A stretch of DNA of 22,354 bases, taken from contig JASHVF010000251.1 of assembly GCA_030039615.1 (NCBI GenBank), forward strand, positions 1 to 22,354, in the 5' to 3' direction. The stretch comes from Gammaproteobacteria bacterium. Lineage in GTDB: Bacteria; Pseudomonadota; Gammaproteobacteria; Steroidobacterales; Steroidobacteraceae. Within the stretch, counting starts at the first letter, position 1. The number at the start of each line of letters is the position of its first letter. A program made the translations under genes and the position numbers. Positions 1 through 8,400 of the stretch are shown piece after piece. The notes below the pieces were generated by a model. That model was not told where the DNA came from, did no database searches, and was given only the letters and a program-made list of their open reading frames with translations.

Positions 1-1
1 C

Positions 2-979
2 GCCTCCTACGCCGACGCGGTGCAGCGGGCCGCGCCGTCCGTCGTGAACGTCTACACCGACCGCGTCGTGACGGAGCAACTGGCGCCCTCCCTCGGGGAG
101 CTGTTCGGGGAGTTTCTGCCCCGCTACCGGCAGCGGATCGAGCGCACGCTGGGCTCCGGCGTCATCGTCGATGAGGGCGGCCACATCGTCACCAACGATC
201 ACGTCATCGCCAACGCCGAGTCGATCCGCGTCCAGCTCGCCGACGGACGCTACGCCGAGGCGCACGTCGTCGGCACCGACCCCGACACCGATCTCGCGGT
301 GCTCAAGGTCAGTCTCAAGTCACTGCCGGTGGCAGTGCTCGGACGCTCCGACCAGCTGCGCGTCGGCGACGTGGTGCTCGCGATCGGCAACCCGCTCGGC
401 CTGTCGCACACGGTGACGCACGGCATCGTGAGCGCCGTGAGCCGCGCACAGCTCGGCATCGCTCCGGTGGAGGATTTCATCCAGACGGATGCACCGATCA
501 ACCGCGGCAACTCGGGCGGTGCGCTCGTCGATTCGAGCGGAGCGCTGGTCGGCATCAACACCGCGATGGTGGCCAAGAGCCTCGGGGTGGAAGGTATCGG
601 CTTCGCCATCCCGGTGAACCTGGTGCGCGGGGTGGTCAGCCAGATCATCGCCCACGGCCGCGTGATCCGCGGCTGGATCGGCATCGTGCCGGAGGATGTC
701 ACCGAAGACCAGGCGCGGCAGATCGGGCTCGCGCAGGGGGGAGTGGTGGTGGCCAACCTCTACGTCGGCAGCTCCGCGCAGCAGGCCGGCCTGCAGCGCG
801 GGGACCTGCTGCTCACGGTCGACGGCGCGAAGCCACTCGGTGCGCAGGACGTCCTCGGGCGCATCTCGCGCCACAAGCCGGGTTCCACCGTGACGCTGGC
901 GGGCCTGCGCGGCCAGCGTCCCTTCGAGGTCGAGGCACACGTCACCGAGCGCCCGCGGCCGCAGCACCCGCAGTCGTGA
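2..979 (+). CDS. degS: DegS-type periplasmic serine endoprotease (5' truncated)
   Basis: Trypsin-like HtrA-family protease with one C-terminal PDZ domain. In DegS this is an inner-membrane-anchored protease that senses misfolded outer-membrane proteins and cleaves the anti-sigma factor RseA. The reading frame is open to the window edge and the residues before the first GTG (position 20) still match the family, so the real start and any membrane anchor lie upstream. Numbered from the GTG at 20, the catalytic triad is His61 (TNDHVI), Asp91 (TDLAVLK) and Ser165 (GNSGG). The PDZ domain covers about residues 225-310. A single PDZ favours DegS/AlgW over two-PDZ DegP/DegQ. The stop overlaps the next gene's GTG start by four bases (GTGA), suggesting translational coupling to pgl, an unusual partner. 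Confidence 0.88.
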   Translation, partial: ASYADAVQRAAPSVVNVYTDRVVTEQLAPSLGELFGEFLPRYRQRIERTLGSGVIVDEGGHIVTNDHVIANAESIRVQLADGRYAEAHVVGTDPDTDLAVLKVSLKSLPVAVLGRSDQLRVGDVVLAIGNPLGLSHTVTHGIVSAVSRAQLGIAPVEDFIQTDAPINRGNSGGALVDSSGALVGINTAMVAKSLGVEGIGFAIPVNLVRGVVSQIIAHGRVIRGWIGIVPEDVTEDQARQIGLAQGGVVVANLYVGSSAQQAGLQRGDLLLTVDGAKPLGAQDVLGRISRHKPGSTVTLAGLRGQRPFEVEAHVTERPRPQHPQS

Positions 980-1653
980 CCGAGCTCAGCACGCGGCTTT
1001 TCACCTCACGCGCCGAGCTCGATGCGGCACTCGCCGCGCGGCTCGCCGAGTCTATTGCCGCATCCGGAGCGCACGCGATCATGCTCTCGGGCGGCACGAC
1101 GCCGATGAATGCCTACCGCGCGGTGGCGCGCGCGCCGCTTAAGCACGACGACCGCCTGCGGCTGCTCTTTACCGACGAGCGCTACGTGCCGGCCGATTCC
1201 GCGGCGAGCAACTACTACCAGTCGCGCACGCTCCTCGAAGCGCTGGCGCTGCCCGGGGAGGAGCTGCTGCGCGTGCGGACCGAGCTGCCGCTGGAGGCGG
1301 CGGCCGCCGACTACGAGCGCAAACTCACGACGCTGCTCAGCTCCGGCGTGCGTGTCACGCTCGGGCTCCTCGGACTCGGCGCCGACGGGCATACTGCCTC
1401 GCTCTTCAGCGCCGCCGACATCGAGCGGGCCCGTGGGCGCTACGCGCTGCCCGTGCAGCGTCCCGACGGCATGAGCGCGGTGAGCGTCACGCCGGAGTTC
1501 CTGGCGACGGTCGAGGAGCCCTTGTTCGTGGTGGCGGGTGCCGACAAGCAGAGCGCCGTGCGCTCGCTCCGCGCCGCCGATTTGAGTCTCCCCGCCTGGC
1601 GGGCCGTGCAGGGCTGCACCCGGGTGGAGTTGTGGTTCGCCCCCACCGGGTAG
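976..1653 (+). CDS. pgl: 6-phosphogluconolactonase (Pgl/DevB type)
   Basis: Hydrolyses 6-phosphogluconolactone to 6-phosphogluconate, the second step of the oxidative pentose phosphate pathway, in the cytoplasm. The 225-residue protein is of normal length for the DevB/SolA family. It shows LSGGTTP (37-43), FTDERYVP (65-72), the SNY motif near 78-80 and the signature GLGADGHTASLF (133-144), with the likely catalytic His139. The GTG start overlaps the degS stop by four bases. The partner enzymes Zwf and Gnd are encoded about 15 kb away on the opposite strand, so the pathway is complete in the window but split around an accessory block. Confidence 0.93.
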   Translation: MTELSTRLFTSRAELDAALAARLAESIAASGAHAIMLSGGTTPMNAYRAVARAPLKHDDRLRLLFTDERYVPADSAASNYYQSRTLLEALALPGEELLRVRTELPLEAAAADYERKLTTLLSSGVRVTLGLLGLGADGHTASLFSAADIERARGRYALPVQRPDGMSAVSVTPEFLATVEEPLFVVAGADKQSAVRSLRAADLSLPAWRAVQGCTRVELWFAPTG

Positions 1654-1687
1654 CGGCCGGGCGGGTCCGCGCGCGGTCCGGGACGTC

Positions 1688-1693
1688 TATACT
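1688..1693 (+). promoter_or_regulatory. -10 box for a probable leaderless transcript
   Basis: TATACT lies 8 nt before the ATG at 1702, so transcription would start at or just before the start codon. No convincing Shine-Dalgarno sequence precedes the ATG and no clear -35 box is visible. The same layout occurs at ibaG and kdsD. Confidence 0.4.
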
Positions 1694-1701
1694 TCAGGCC
1701 G

Positions 1702-2364
1702 ATGTTCCTGCAGATCGAGAACTTCCTCTCGGCCGCCGAGGTGCAGTCGCTCGCGGAGATCGCGCGCCAGGCGAAGTTCATCGACGGGCGGCTCTCCAAC
1801 CCGCACAACATCGCCAAGGACAACGCGATCAGCGACCTCAACGATCCGCACGCGCGTCGCGCCTCGCAGATCGCGCTCGCCGCCCTGCAGCGCAGCGAGC
1901 CGGCGCGCAACTTCGCCTTCCCCAGGCGCATCGCCCAGCCCACCCTGCTGCGCTACGACGTGGGCAAGAAGTATGGGACGCACACCGACGCCGCGTTCCT
2001 GCCGATCGGGCCGGAGCCGTTGCGCTCGGACGTCTCCTGCACGCTGTTCGTGTCGGGCCCGGCAGACTACGAGGGCGGCGAGCTGCTGATCCATCTCGGC
2101 ACCGAGGTGACGCGCATCAAGGGTAATTCCGGCGCCGCGATCTTCTACCCCTCCACTACGCTGCACGAGGTGGCCCCGGTGCGCTCCGGACAGCGCCTGG
2201 TCATGATCACCTTCATCGAGAGCCAGATTCCCGATGAGAGACAGCGCGAGCTGCTCTACACGCTCGGTGAGGTGCGGGCGCTCGAGGGCCTGAAGATGGA
2301 GTGGGAGAACCGCACTCAGCTCGAGTACGTGATCGCCAACCTGCAGCGCATGTGGTCGCGCTGA
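1702..2364 (+). CDS. PKHD-type Fe(II)/2-oxoglutarate hydroxylase (PiuC/YbiX family)
   Basis: A prolyl-4-hydroxylase-like non-haem iron dioxygenase of the PKHD family (PiuC/YbiX), cytoplasmic by lack of a signal peptide. Its 220 residues fit the family length of about 225. The double-stranded beta-helix core has the metal ligands His94 and Asp96 (GTHTDA) and His155 (TTLHEV), and Arg165 (SGQRL) as the likely 2OG-binding arginine. Family members are often next to TonB-dependent siderophore receptors; here a TonB receptor lies about 3 kb downstream. The true substrate of this family is not established. It is the first gene of a four-gene run; the next start is 18 nt downstream. The start is set by the -10 box just upstream and by similarity beginning at residue 1. 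Confidence 0.88.
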   Translation: MFLQIENFLSAAEVQSLAEIARQAKFIDGRLSNPHNIAKDNAISDLNDPHARRASQIALAALQRSEPARNFAFPRRIAQPTLLRYDVGKKYGTHTDAAFLPIGPEPLRSDVSCTLFVSGPADYEGGELLIHLGTEVTRIKGNSGAAIFYPSTTLHEVAPVRSGQRLVMITFIESQIPDERQRELLYTLGEVRALEGLKMEWENRTQLEYVIANLQRMWSR

Positions 2365-2382
2365 CGGCCAGCGCCGCTGCGA

Positions 2383-3879
2383 GTGAGCGATCCCATGCCG
2401 GCCTCCTCCGCCGCAACTCTCACCGGGGAGGCGGCGCGCCTCGAGCGCGCCGGGCACCTGGCGGAAGCGGCCGCGACCTGGCGGCAGCTGCTCGCACGCT
2501 GGCCGGACCTCGCCGACGGCTGGTACAACCTCGCACGGCTGCAGCGCCGCCTGGGGGAATTCGCGGCCGCACTCGACTCCTATGCGCAGGCGCTGCGGCA
2601 CGGGGTACGCGCGCCGGAGGAGATTCATCTCAACCGTGGCGTCATCTTTGCCGACTGCCTGCGGCAGGAGGCGGCGGCGGAGACCGAGCTGCGTGCCGCT
2701 CTCGAGCTCAATCCGCGCTATCTGCCCGCGCTGCAGAACCTCGGCAATCTCTGCGAGGACCTCGGGCGACGCGACGAGGCCCGCGCGCTCTACGAGCGCA
2801 TCCTGGCGCTTGCGCCGCAATCCTTTCAGGCCCTGGCGCGCTACGCGCAGCTCGCGCCGGTCAGCAGCCCGGAAGATCCGCTCATCTTGAGACTGCGCGC
2901 CGCACTCGCCGATCCCGGGGCGGATGCCGCCGACCGGGCCAGTCTCGGATTCGCCCTGGCGCGCGCGCTCGATGCCGGCGGCGCCTACGCCGCCGCCTTT
3001 GCCGCGGCGGCGGATGCGAACCGCGCCAGCCGCGAGAGTGTCCGGCCCGCCGCGCGCTACGACCGCCGCGCTCACGAGCGTCTGATCGATGCGCTGATCG
3101 CGGCCTTCCCGCGCGCGCAGGCGCCGCGCCCGCCATCGCAGCCGCTAGCCGCCCAGCCACCCACCGTCCGGCCGATCTTCATCTGCGGCATGTGGCGTTC
3201 GGGCTCGACGCTCACCGAGCAGCTGCTCGCCGGTCATTCGGGCGTGAGCGCGGGCGGTGAGCTCGATCTGCTGCCGCAGCTCGCGCAATCCGCCCTGAGC
3301 CCGTTCCCGCAGGCCGCCGCCACACTCTCCGCGGCCAGCGCGCGCGAGCTCGCCGAGCGCTACCGGCGCGGCGTGGCCGCACTCTTTCCGGGCGCTCGCT
3401 GGGTCACCGACAAGCGGCCCGACAACTTCCTGCTCATCGGCCTCATCAAGCGGCTGTTCCCCGAGGCGCGGATCGTGCACACCACGCGCGACCCGCTCGA
3501 TACCTGTCTCTCGATATTCTTCCTGCACCTCGATCCGCAGCTCGCCTGGGCACTCGACCTCGAGGACATCGGCCACTATTTCCGCCAGTACGGCCGCCTG
3601 ATGGCACACTGGCGCGCGCTCTTCGGGCAGGACATTCTCGACTTCAGCTACGACGCACTCGTGCGCGAGCCCCGGGCGGCCCTCGAGCGGCTGCTCGCCT
3701 TCTGCGATCTGCCCTGGGAGGACGCCTGCCTCGCGCCGGCCAGCCGCGGCAAGCCGGTGAAGACGGCGAGCGTGTGGCAGGTGCGCGAGCCGCTCTATCG
3801 CCGCTCCTCGGGGCGCTCGGCGCACTATCGTCGCGAGCTCGAGCCGCTCGCCGCCTCGCTCGCCGACCCGACGCCATGA
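2383..3879 (+). CDS. TPR-sulfotransferase 1
   Basis: A 498-residue fusion of N-terminal tetratricopeptide repeats (about 15-150) and a C-terminal PAPS-dependent sulfotransferase domain (about 263-490; Sulfotransfer_3-like, the group related to tyrosylprotein sulfotransferases). The 5'-phosphosulfate loop is FICGMWRSGSTL (266-277). Glu293 (GGEL) sits where TPST enzymes carry the catalytic base. Lys344 (TDKRPDNF) and the 3'-phosphate motif with Arg369 and Ser377 (TTRDPLDTCLS) are intact, so it should be active. No signal peptide is seen, so it is presumably cytoplasmic. The start is GTG 2383; ATG 2395 is an alternative. The stop overlaps the next ATG (ATGA). The acceptor is unknown; TPRs usually bind proteins or peptides. 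Confidence 0.85.
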   Translation: MSDPMPASSAATLTGEAARLERAGHLAEAAATWRQLLARWPDLADGWYNLARLQRRLGEFAAALDSYAQALRHGVRAPEEIHLNRGVIFADCLRQEAAAETELRAALELNPRYLPALQNLGNLCEDLGRRDEARALYERILALAPQSFQALARYAQLAPVSSPEDPLILRLRAALADPGADAADRASLGFALARALDAGGAYAAAFAAAADANRASRESVRPAARYDRRAHERLIDALIAAFPRAQAPRPPSQPLAAQPPTVRPIFICGMWRSGSTLTEQLLAGHSGVSAGGELDLLPQLAQSALSPFPQAAATLSAASARELAERYRRGVAALFPGARWVTDKRPDNFLLIGLIKRLFPEARIVHTTRDPLDTCLSIFFLHLDPQLAWALDLEDIGHYFRQYGRLMAHWRALFGQDILDFSYDALVREPRAALERLLAFCDLPWEDACLAPASRGKPVKTASVWQVREPLYRRSSGRSAHYRRELEPLAASLADPTP

Positions 3880-4547
3880 ACGCACCCGCGGTCACGCTGA
3901 CGCCGATCTTTGCCACGCCGTTCGCGACGGTCCCGGTGTCGGTACCGGGTGGGGAGGATGGATCGCTCGCGGCGCTCCTCGAGGCCTGGGCGACGGACGA
4001 GCACCGCGACTCCGAGGCGCGGCCCGATCCGCTCTGCTATCGCAGCCGCGAGACCCTGTTCGAGTCGAACGATGCGCGTATCGCGGACCTGCACCGCGAA
4101 ATGCTCGCCGGGATCGCCGCCGTGGCGCGCGCAACCATGGTCGGTTCCGTGGAAGAGTTCGAGCGGCTTGGCGTGCAGGCGCGCGCCCGGCTCGTCATCG
4201 TCCGCCCGGACGGCTGCCTGCCCGCGGCGAGCCTGCCGCTCGCCTCCTGGTGTGCGGTCTATTGCGCGGCCGCGCCTGCTGCATCGGCCGAGCGCTCGCT
4301 GAGCGGCGTGCTGCGACTCTACGAGCCGCGCCTGGGGCGCATGTTCCTCGACGGGGCGAATTGGCGACTGCGCCCGCCGTTCGCCAGCGGCCACCACGTC
4401 TGGCGACCGGTGGCGGGCCAGATGGCGGCCTTCCCTGCCTGGGTCGCCCACGAGGTCGCGCTCAACCGCTCGGACGCCGATCTGGTGCTGGTCATCGCGC
4501 GCGCGCGCTTCGCCAACCCCGGCCAGGAGGCGGGGCCGCCATGGTGA
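3876..4547 (+). CDS. Degenerate 2OG-Fe(II) oxygenase paralogue (probable pseudoenzyme)
   Basis: A 223-residue protein homologous along its length to its downstream neighbour. Shared landmarks are the LASW.AVYC strand, the SG.LR...PR segment and the FP..V.HEV strand near the C-terminus. The neighbour's HNH metal motif is replaced here by Ala118-Ser-Leu120 (PAASLPLASW), and the 2OG-binding Arg206 corresponds to Leu203. Only the distal His192 remains. Catalysis by the usual mechanism therefore looks impossible, while the frame is intact and the coding quality normal. A structural or regulatory role, for example a heterodimer with the next gene product, is inference. The ATG at 3876 overlaps the sulfotransferase stop (ATGA); a longer open frame upstream lies inside the sulfotransferase gene and is not used. 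Confidence 0.75.
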   Translation: MNAPAVTLTPIFATPFATVPVSVPGGEDGSLAALLEAWATDEHRDSEARPDPLCYRSRETLFESNDARIADLHREMLAGIAAVARATMVGSVEEFERLGVQARARLVIVRPDGCLPAASLPLASWCAVYCAAAPAASAERSLSGVLRLYEPRLGRMFLDGANWRLRPPFASGHHVWRPVAGQMAAFPAWVAHEVALNRSDADLVLVIARARFANPGQEAGPPW

Positions 4548-5191
4548 GCACGCCGCTCAGGATCGAGCCCGGGTTCGCCGTGCCGTTCGCCGCGACACGT
4601 CTTGCGCCCTGCGAACGCCTCAACCGCGAGCTCGAGGCGCTGTTTCTCGCGCGCGAGACCGACGAGTACCGCAATCCGACCCCGAGCCACGTTCCACAGG
4701 CCGAAATGTTCGAGAGCCGCTTCAACCTGTTTCGCTGGCCGGAGAGCTGCGTTCAGGAGCTGCGCAGCTTCGTGCTCGACAACGTGGCGCGCGTGGCGCT
4801 CGAGAGCTCGACCCTCCCGGCCGCCGATTTCGCGCGGCTCAGGATGCATAACCACACCTGGTATCACCTGACCCGGTACGCCGGTTCCTTCGTCGCGCAC
4901 AACCACCCGCTCGCCTCCTGGTCGGCGGTCTACTGCGTGCGGGCGGGCGAAGCGCCGGCCGGACAGCCGGGCAGCGGACTGCTGCGCTTCCTCGATCCAC
5001 GCTGGGGCGCGGGAAGCTATCTGGACGCGGGCAACCGCGCCCTGCGGCGCGAGTTTGCCTTCGGTTCGCGCGAGCTGCGGCTCGAAGAGGGCCAGCTGAT
5101 CGTGTTCCCGTCCTACGTGCTGCATGAAGTGAGCCCCTTCTATGGGCGGGACGTGCGGATCACGGTGGCGAGCAACTGCTGGTTCGGTTGA
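4541..5191 (+). CDS. Putative 2OG-Fe(II) oxygenase (PF13759-like)
   Basis: A 216-residue protein resembling the '2OG-FeII_Oxy_5' family, whose pattern HNHP..x.SAVYCV is seen at 120-133. Candidate metal ligands are His120/His122 and His195 (VLHEV). Arg206 (VRITV) is the expected 2OG ligand. It would hydroxylate an unknown substrate using Fe(II), O2 and 2-oxoglutarate in the cytoplasm. The ATG at 4541 overlaps the end of the preceding gene by 7 bases, with AGGAGG 10 nt upstream. It is the last gene of the 1702-5191 run. Family members are commonly found fused or adjacent to TPR proteins. It appears to be the intact member of a tandem duplicated pair. Confidence 0.8.
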   Translation: MVSTPLRIEPGFAVPFAATRLAPCERLNRELEALFLARETDEYRNPTPSHVPQAEMFESRFNLFRWPESCVQELRSFVLDNVARVALESSTLPAADFARLRMHNHTWYHLTRYAGSFVAHNHPLASWSAVYCVRAGEAPAGQPGSGLLRFLDPRWGAGSYLDAGNRALRREFAFGSRELRLEEGQLIVFPSYVLHEVSPFYGRDVRITVASNCWFG

Positions 5192-5229
5192 ATCAATGGC
5201 TTCCTGCGGCGGCCGTGGCTCGCCGCACG

Positions 5230-5249
5230 TTGTTGCCGAAGCGCAACAA
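5230..5249. repeat. Inverted repeat, 7-bp arms
   Basis: TTGTTGC (5230-5236) and GCAACAA (5243-5249) are perfect inverted arms around a 6-nt loop. No T-tract follows in either direction, so it is not a classic terminator. It lies about 70 bp upstream of the promoter and could be an operator. Confidence 0.3.
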
Positions 5250-5316
5250 GCGTCTGTCACAGCGATTGCTGAACGGGAAAGTGCTGATCCGACAGGTCCT
5301 CATGCCGCGCTGCTGC

Positions 5317-5345
5317 TTGGCAACACTGGATCAAGGTGCTCTAAT
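5317..5345 (+). promoter_or_regulatory. Sigma-70-type promoter of the TonB receptor gene
   Basis: TTGGCA (5317-5322, 5/6 match to TTGACA), a 17-bp spacer and TCTAAT (5340-5345, 5/6 match to TATAAT). The start point would be near 5352, giving a leader of about 100 nt before the ATG at 5454. It is the best-formed promoter in the window and makes the receptor an independent transcription unit. Confidence 0.6.
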
Positions 5346-5453
5346 GCGACCCTCGAAAGACGGCCCGGGGGAATGACCGACTGAGATCGGTACGCGGAGC
5401 CGGGACGGGTTTGTATACCAGACCTATTTGCACTTCTAGTTAGGGGAGAAAAC

Positions 5454-8400
5454 ATGGCGAATAGTCGCAGCTTGCAGAAGGCTGTGCGTTTAGCGCTCGC
5501 GACGGTCACGACGGCCGCCGGCGTACCCGCGCTGCACGCCCAGACAGCCCCCGCTCAGGCAGAAGCCACTCCGGCGCCGCTGGCCGAGGTAGTGGTCACG
5601 GGATCGCGCCTGCAGACACCGAACGAGACCGCAATCAGCCCGATCACGACGGTCTCGGCGGCAGATGTGCAGGCGACCGGCCTGACGCGCGTCGAGGACA
5701 TCCTCAACAACCTGCCGATGGTGTTCGCCGGCATGAACTCGACCACCTCGAACGGCGCCGACGGCACCGCGAGCATCGACCTGCGCGGCCTCGGCAATCA
5801 GCGCACGCTGGTGCTGGTCAATGGTCTGCGTCTCGGCCCCGGCGAGGGCGACGGGCGCAACTGGTCGGACATCAACGAGATTCCGGCGGCGCTCATCGAG
5901 CGCGTCGACATCCTCACCGGCGGTGCCTCGGCCGTGTACGGCGCGGATGCGGTCGCGGGCGTGGTGAACTTCATCCTCGATACGCACTTCGAGGGCTTGA
6001 AGATCGACGCCGGCTACCACTTCAACCAGCACGATCAGGACAACCCGAACGGCGTGCAGGGTGCGGTCACCGCGGCGGGTGATCCACTGCCACCGAGCTC
6101 GGTCAACACCGCCTTCGGCAAGAACGCCTCGATCCTCGTAGGCTCGAACTTCGCCGAGAACAAGGGCAACGCGACCGCCTACATCACCTATGACAACCAG
6201 GGCGCAGCGCTGCAGAAGTCCTTCGACTACAGCGCCTGCTCGCTCACCATAGGTGCCACGGGGCTGGCTTGCGGCGGCTCGAACACCTCGGCGAAGAACG
6301 GCGCGGGCGGACACTTCTACGGCACCAGCGCCAATGGGGTGAACTTCCTGTCGAACACGGTCGACGGCCTGACCAATCAATTCCGGGCCTTCCAGCCCAC
6401 CGACCTCTTCAACTACGGCCCCTACAACTACTACGAGACGCCGGAGACGCGCTGGACGGCGGGCGGGTTCCTCAATTACGACGTGAATTCGCATGCCACC
6501 GTGTATGCGAACGTCATGTACATGCGCAACGAGCAGCTGGCACAGATTGCCCCCAGCGGCGACTTCGGCAACCCGTCCTTCATCGCCTGCGCGGATCCGC
6601 TGCTCAATGCCTCCGAGCAGGCGGTGATCTGCAACCCCGCGTACCAGGCCCTGCAGGGCAATCCGTACGAGGTCTACAACGGCAAGAACTATCCCGGTCT
6701 CAACCTCTACATCCTGCGCCGCAACGTCGAGGGTGGCCCGCGTATCCAGGACGTCATCAACGACAACGCCCGCGAGGTGTTCGGCGTCAAGGGCGACATC
6801 AACGATGCGTGGAACTACGACGTTTCCGCGCAGCACAGCGTGGTTGACACTTCGTCGACCAATCAGAATTACCTCTCCAACGCCAACATTCAGCAGTCAC
6901 TCAACGTGCTGCCGGGTGCGACCGGCGGCGTGGTGTGCGGCGGTCCCAACAACGGCCTCGGCATCGGCCCGCTGGTGACTCCGGGTACGGCCTTCTCGCC
7001 GAACTCGAGCTGCGTACCGTGGAATATCTGGACCTCGCACGGCGTGACGCAGCAGGCGCTGGCATACCTCTCGATCCCCGAGCAGCTGCAGGAATCGGTC
7101 ACCGAGTACGTGGTGAGCGGCTCGGTTACCGGCGACCTGGGCAAGTACGGTGCGAAGCTGCCCTTCGCCGACGACGGCCTGCAGGTGAACGTCGGCACCG
7201 AGTGGCGCTCGGACGCCTCGGAGTTCAATCCCGATTATGTCTCGCAGCAGGGCCTGGCCGCAGGCGGCGGCGGCGCGACGCCGCCGGTGTCGGGTGCGAT
7301 CACGGTGTGGGAGGGGTTCACGGAGCTGCGTCTGCCGCTCGCCCAGCACCAGGCGTTCGCAGAGGATCTCTCGATCGAGGGCGGCTACCGCTACTCCAGC
7401 TACGATCTGGGCTTTACCACCAACACCTACAAGCTCGGGCTCGAATGGGCACCGGTCAAGGACATCCGCCTGCGCGGCGGCTACAACCGCGCGGTGCGCG
7501 CCCCGAACATCGGCGAGCTGTACGCGCCGCAATCTGTGGGCCTCGACGGCTCGGAGGATCCGTGCACCGGTCCCACTCCCGCCGGCTCGCTGGCGGGTTG
7601 CGAGGCCAGCGGCCTGAAGGCGAGCGAGTACGGGCACCTCGCGCCGAACGCGGCCGAGCAGTACAACGGCCTGCTGGGCGGCAATCCCAGCCTGCAGCCG
7701 GAGATCGCCGATACCTACACCGTGGGCTTCGTGCTGACGCCGCGGGTAGCGCCGGGCCTGACCTTCTCGGTCGACTACTTCGACATCAAGATCAAGGACG
7801 TGATCGAGACGCTGGGCGGCAACACGATCATCAACGGCTGCGTCTTCGAGGGCGAGTTCTGTAACCTCGTGCACCGCGACCCGGCCAACGGCTCGCTGTG
7901 GCTGTCGCCGCTCGGCTACGTGATCGACACCAACATCAACGCCGGTCTGGAAGCGACCCGCGGCTATGACATCAAGGCGAGCTACCGCTGGCAGCTGCCG
8001 GCCTACGGATCGGTGCTGTTCGGGCTGGAGGGAACCGCGCTCAATTCGCTGGCGACGACTCCGGTCGTAGGCCAGGGCTCCTACGACTGCGCCGGGTATT
8101 ACGGCGACGTCTGCGGCGGCAGCGATCCCAAGTGGCGCTCGGTGCTGAACATCACTTGGTCGACGCCCTGGGATGCGCTCGATGTCACCCTGCGATGGCG
8201 CTACTTCGGCTCACAGACGACGGAGCAGCAGAACCCGAGCAAGTACCTGGCGGGAACCTCCTACCTGCCCTCGCTCGCGCACATTGCGGCTTACAACTGG
8301 TTCGATCTGTCGGCCACGTTCGACGTCTACAAGAACATCAAGCTGCAGCTCGGCGTCAACAACATCTTCGACAAGGATCCGCCGATCGTCACCGGCGCCG

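Larger units (their letters stand above)
5192..5453. other. 262-bp intergenic region upstream of the TonB receptor
   Basis: The longest gene-free stretch and visibly less GC-rich than its surroundings. It contains an inverted repeat at 5230-5249, a well-formed sigma-70-type promoter at 5317-5345, a small inverted repeat ACCGA/TCGGT at 5376-5391 in the presumed leader, and a strong ribosome-binding site (AGGGGAG, 5442-5448). A 62-codon TTG-started frame (5188-5376) crosses it, but its codon use is unlike that of neighbouring genes. Confidence 0.6.

Noticed and set aside
5490..6836. Long minus-strand open frame (448 codons) inside the TonB receptor gene
   Set aside because: It lies wholly opposite a gene with clear signal peptide, plug and barrel features. 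The product is a low-complexity Arg/Val/Asp/Ala string with no family features, as expected from the reverse strand of GC-rich coding DNA.
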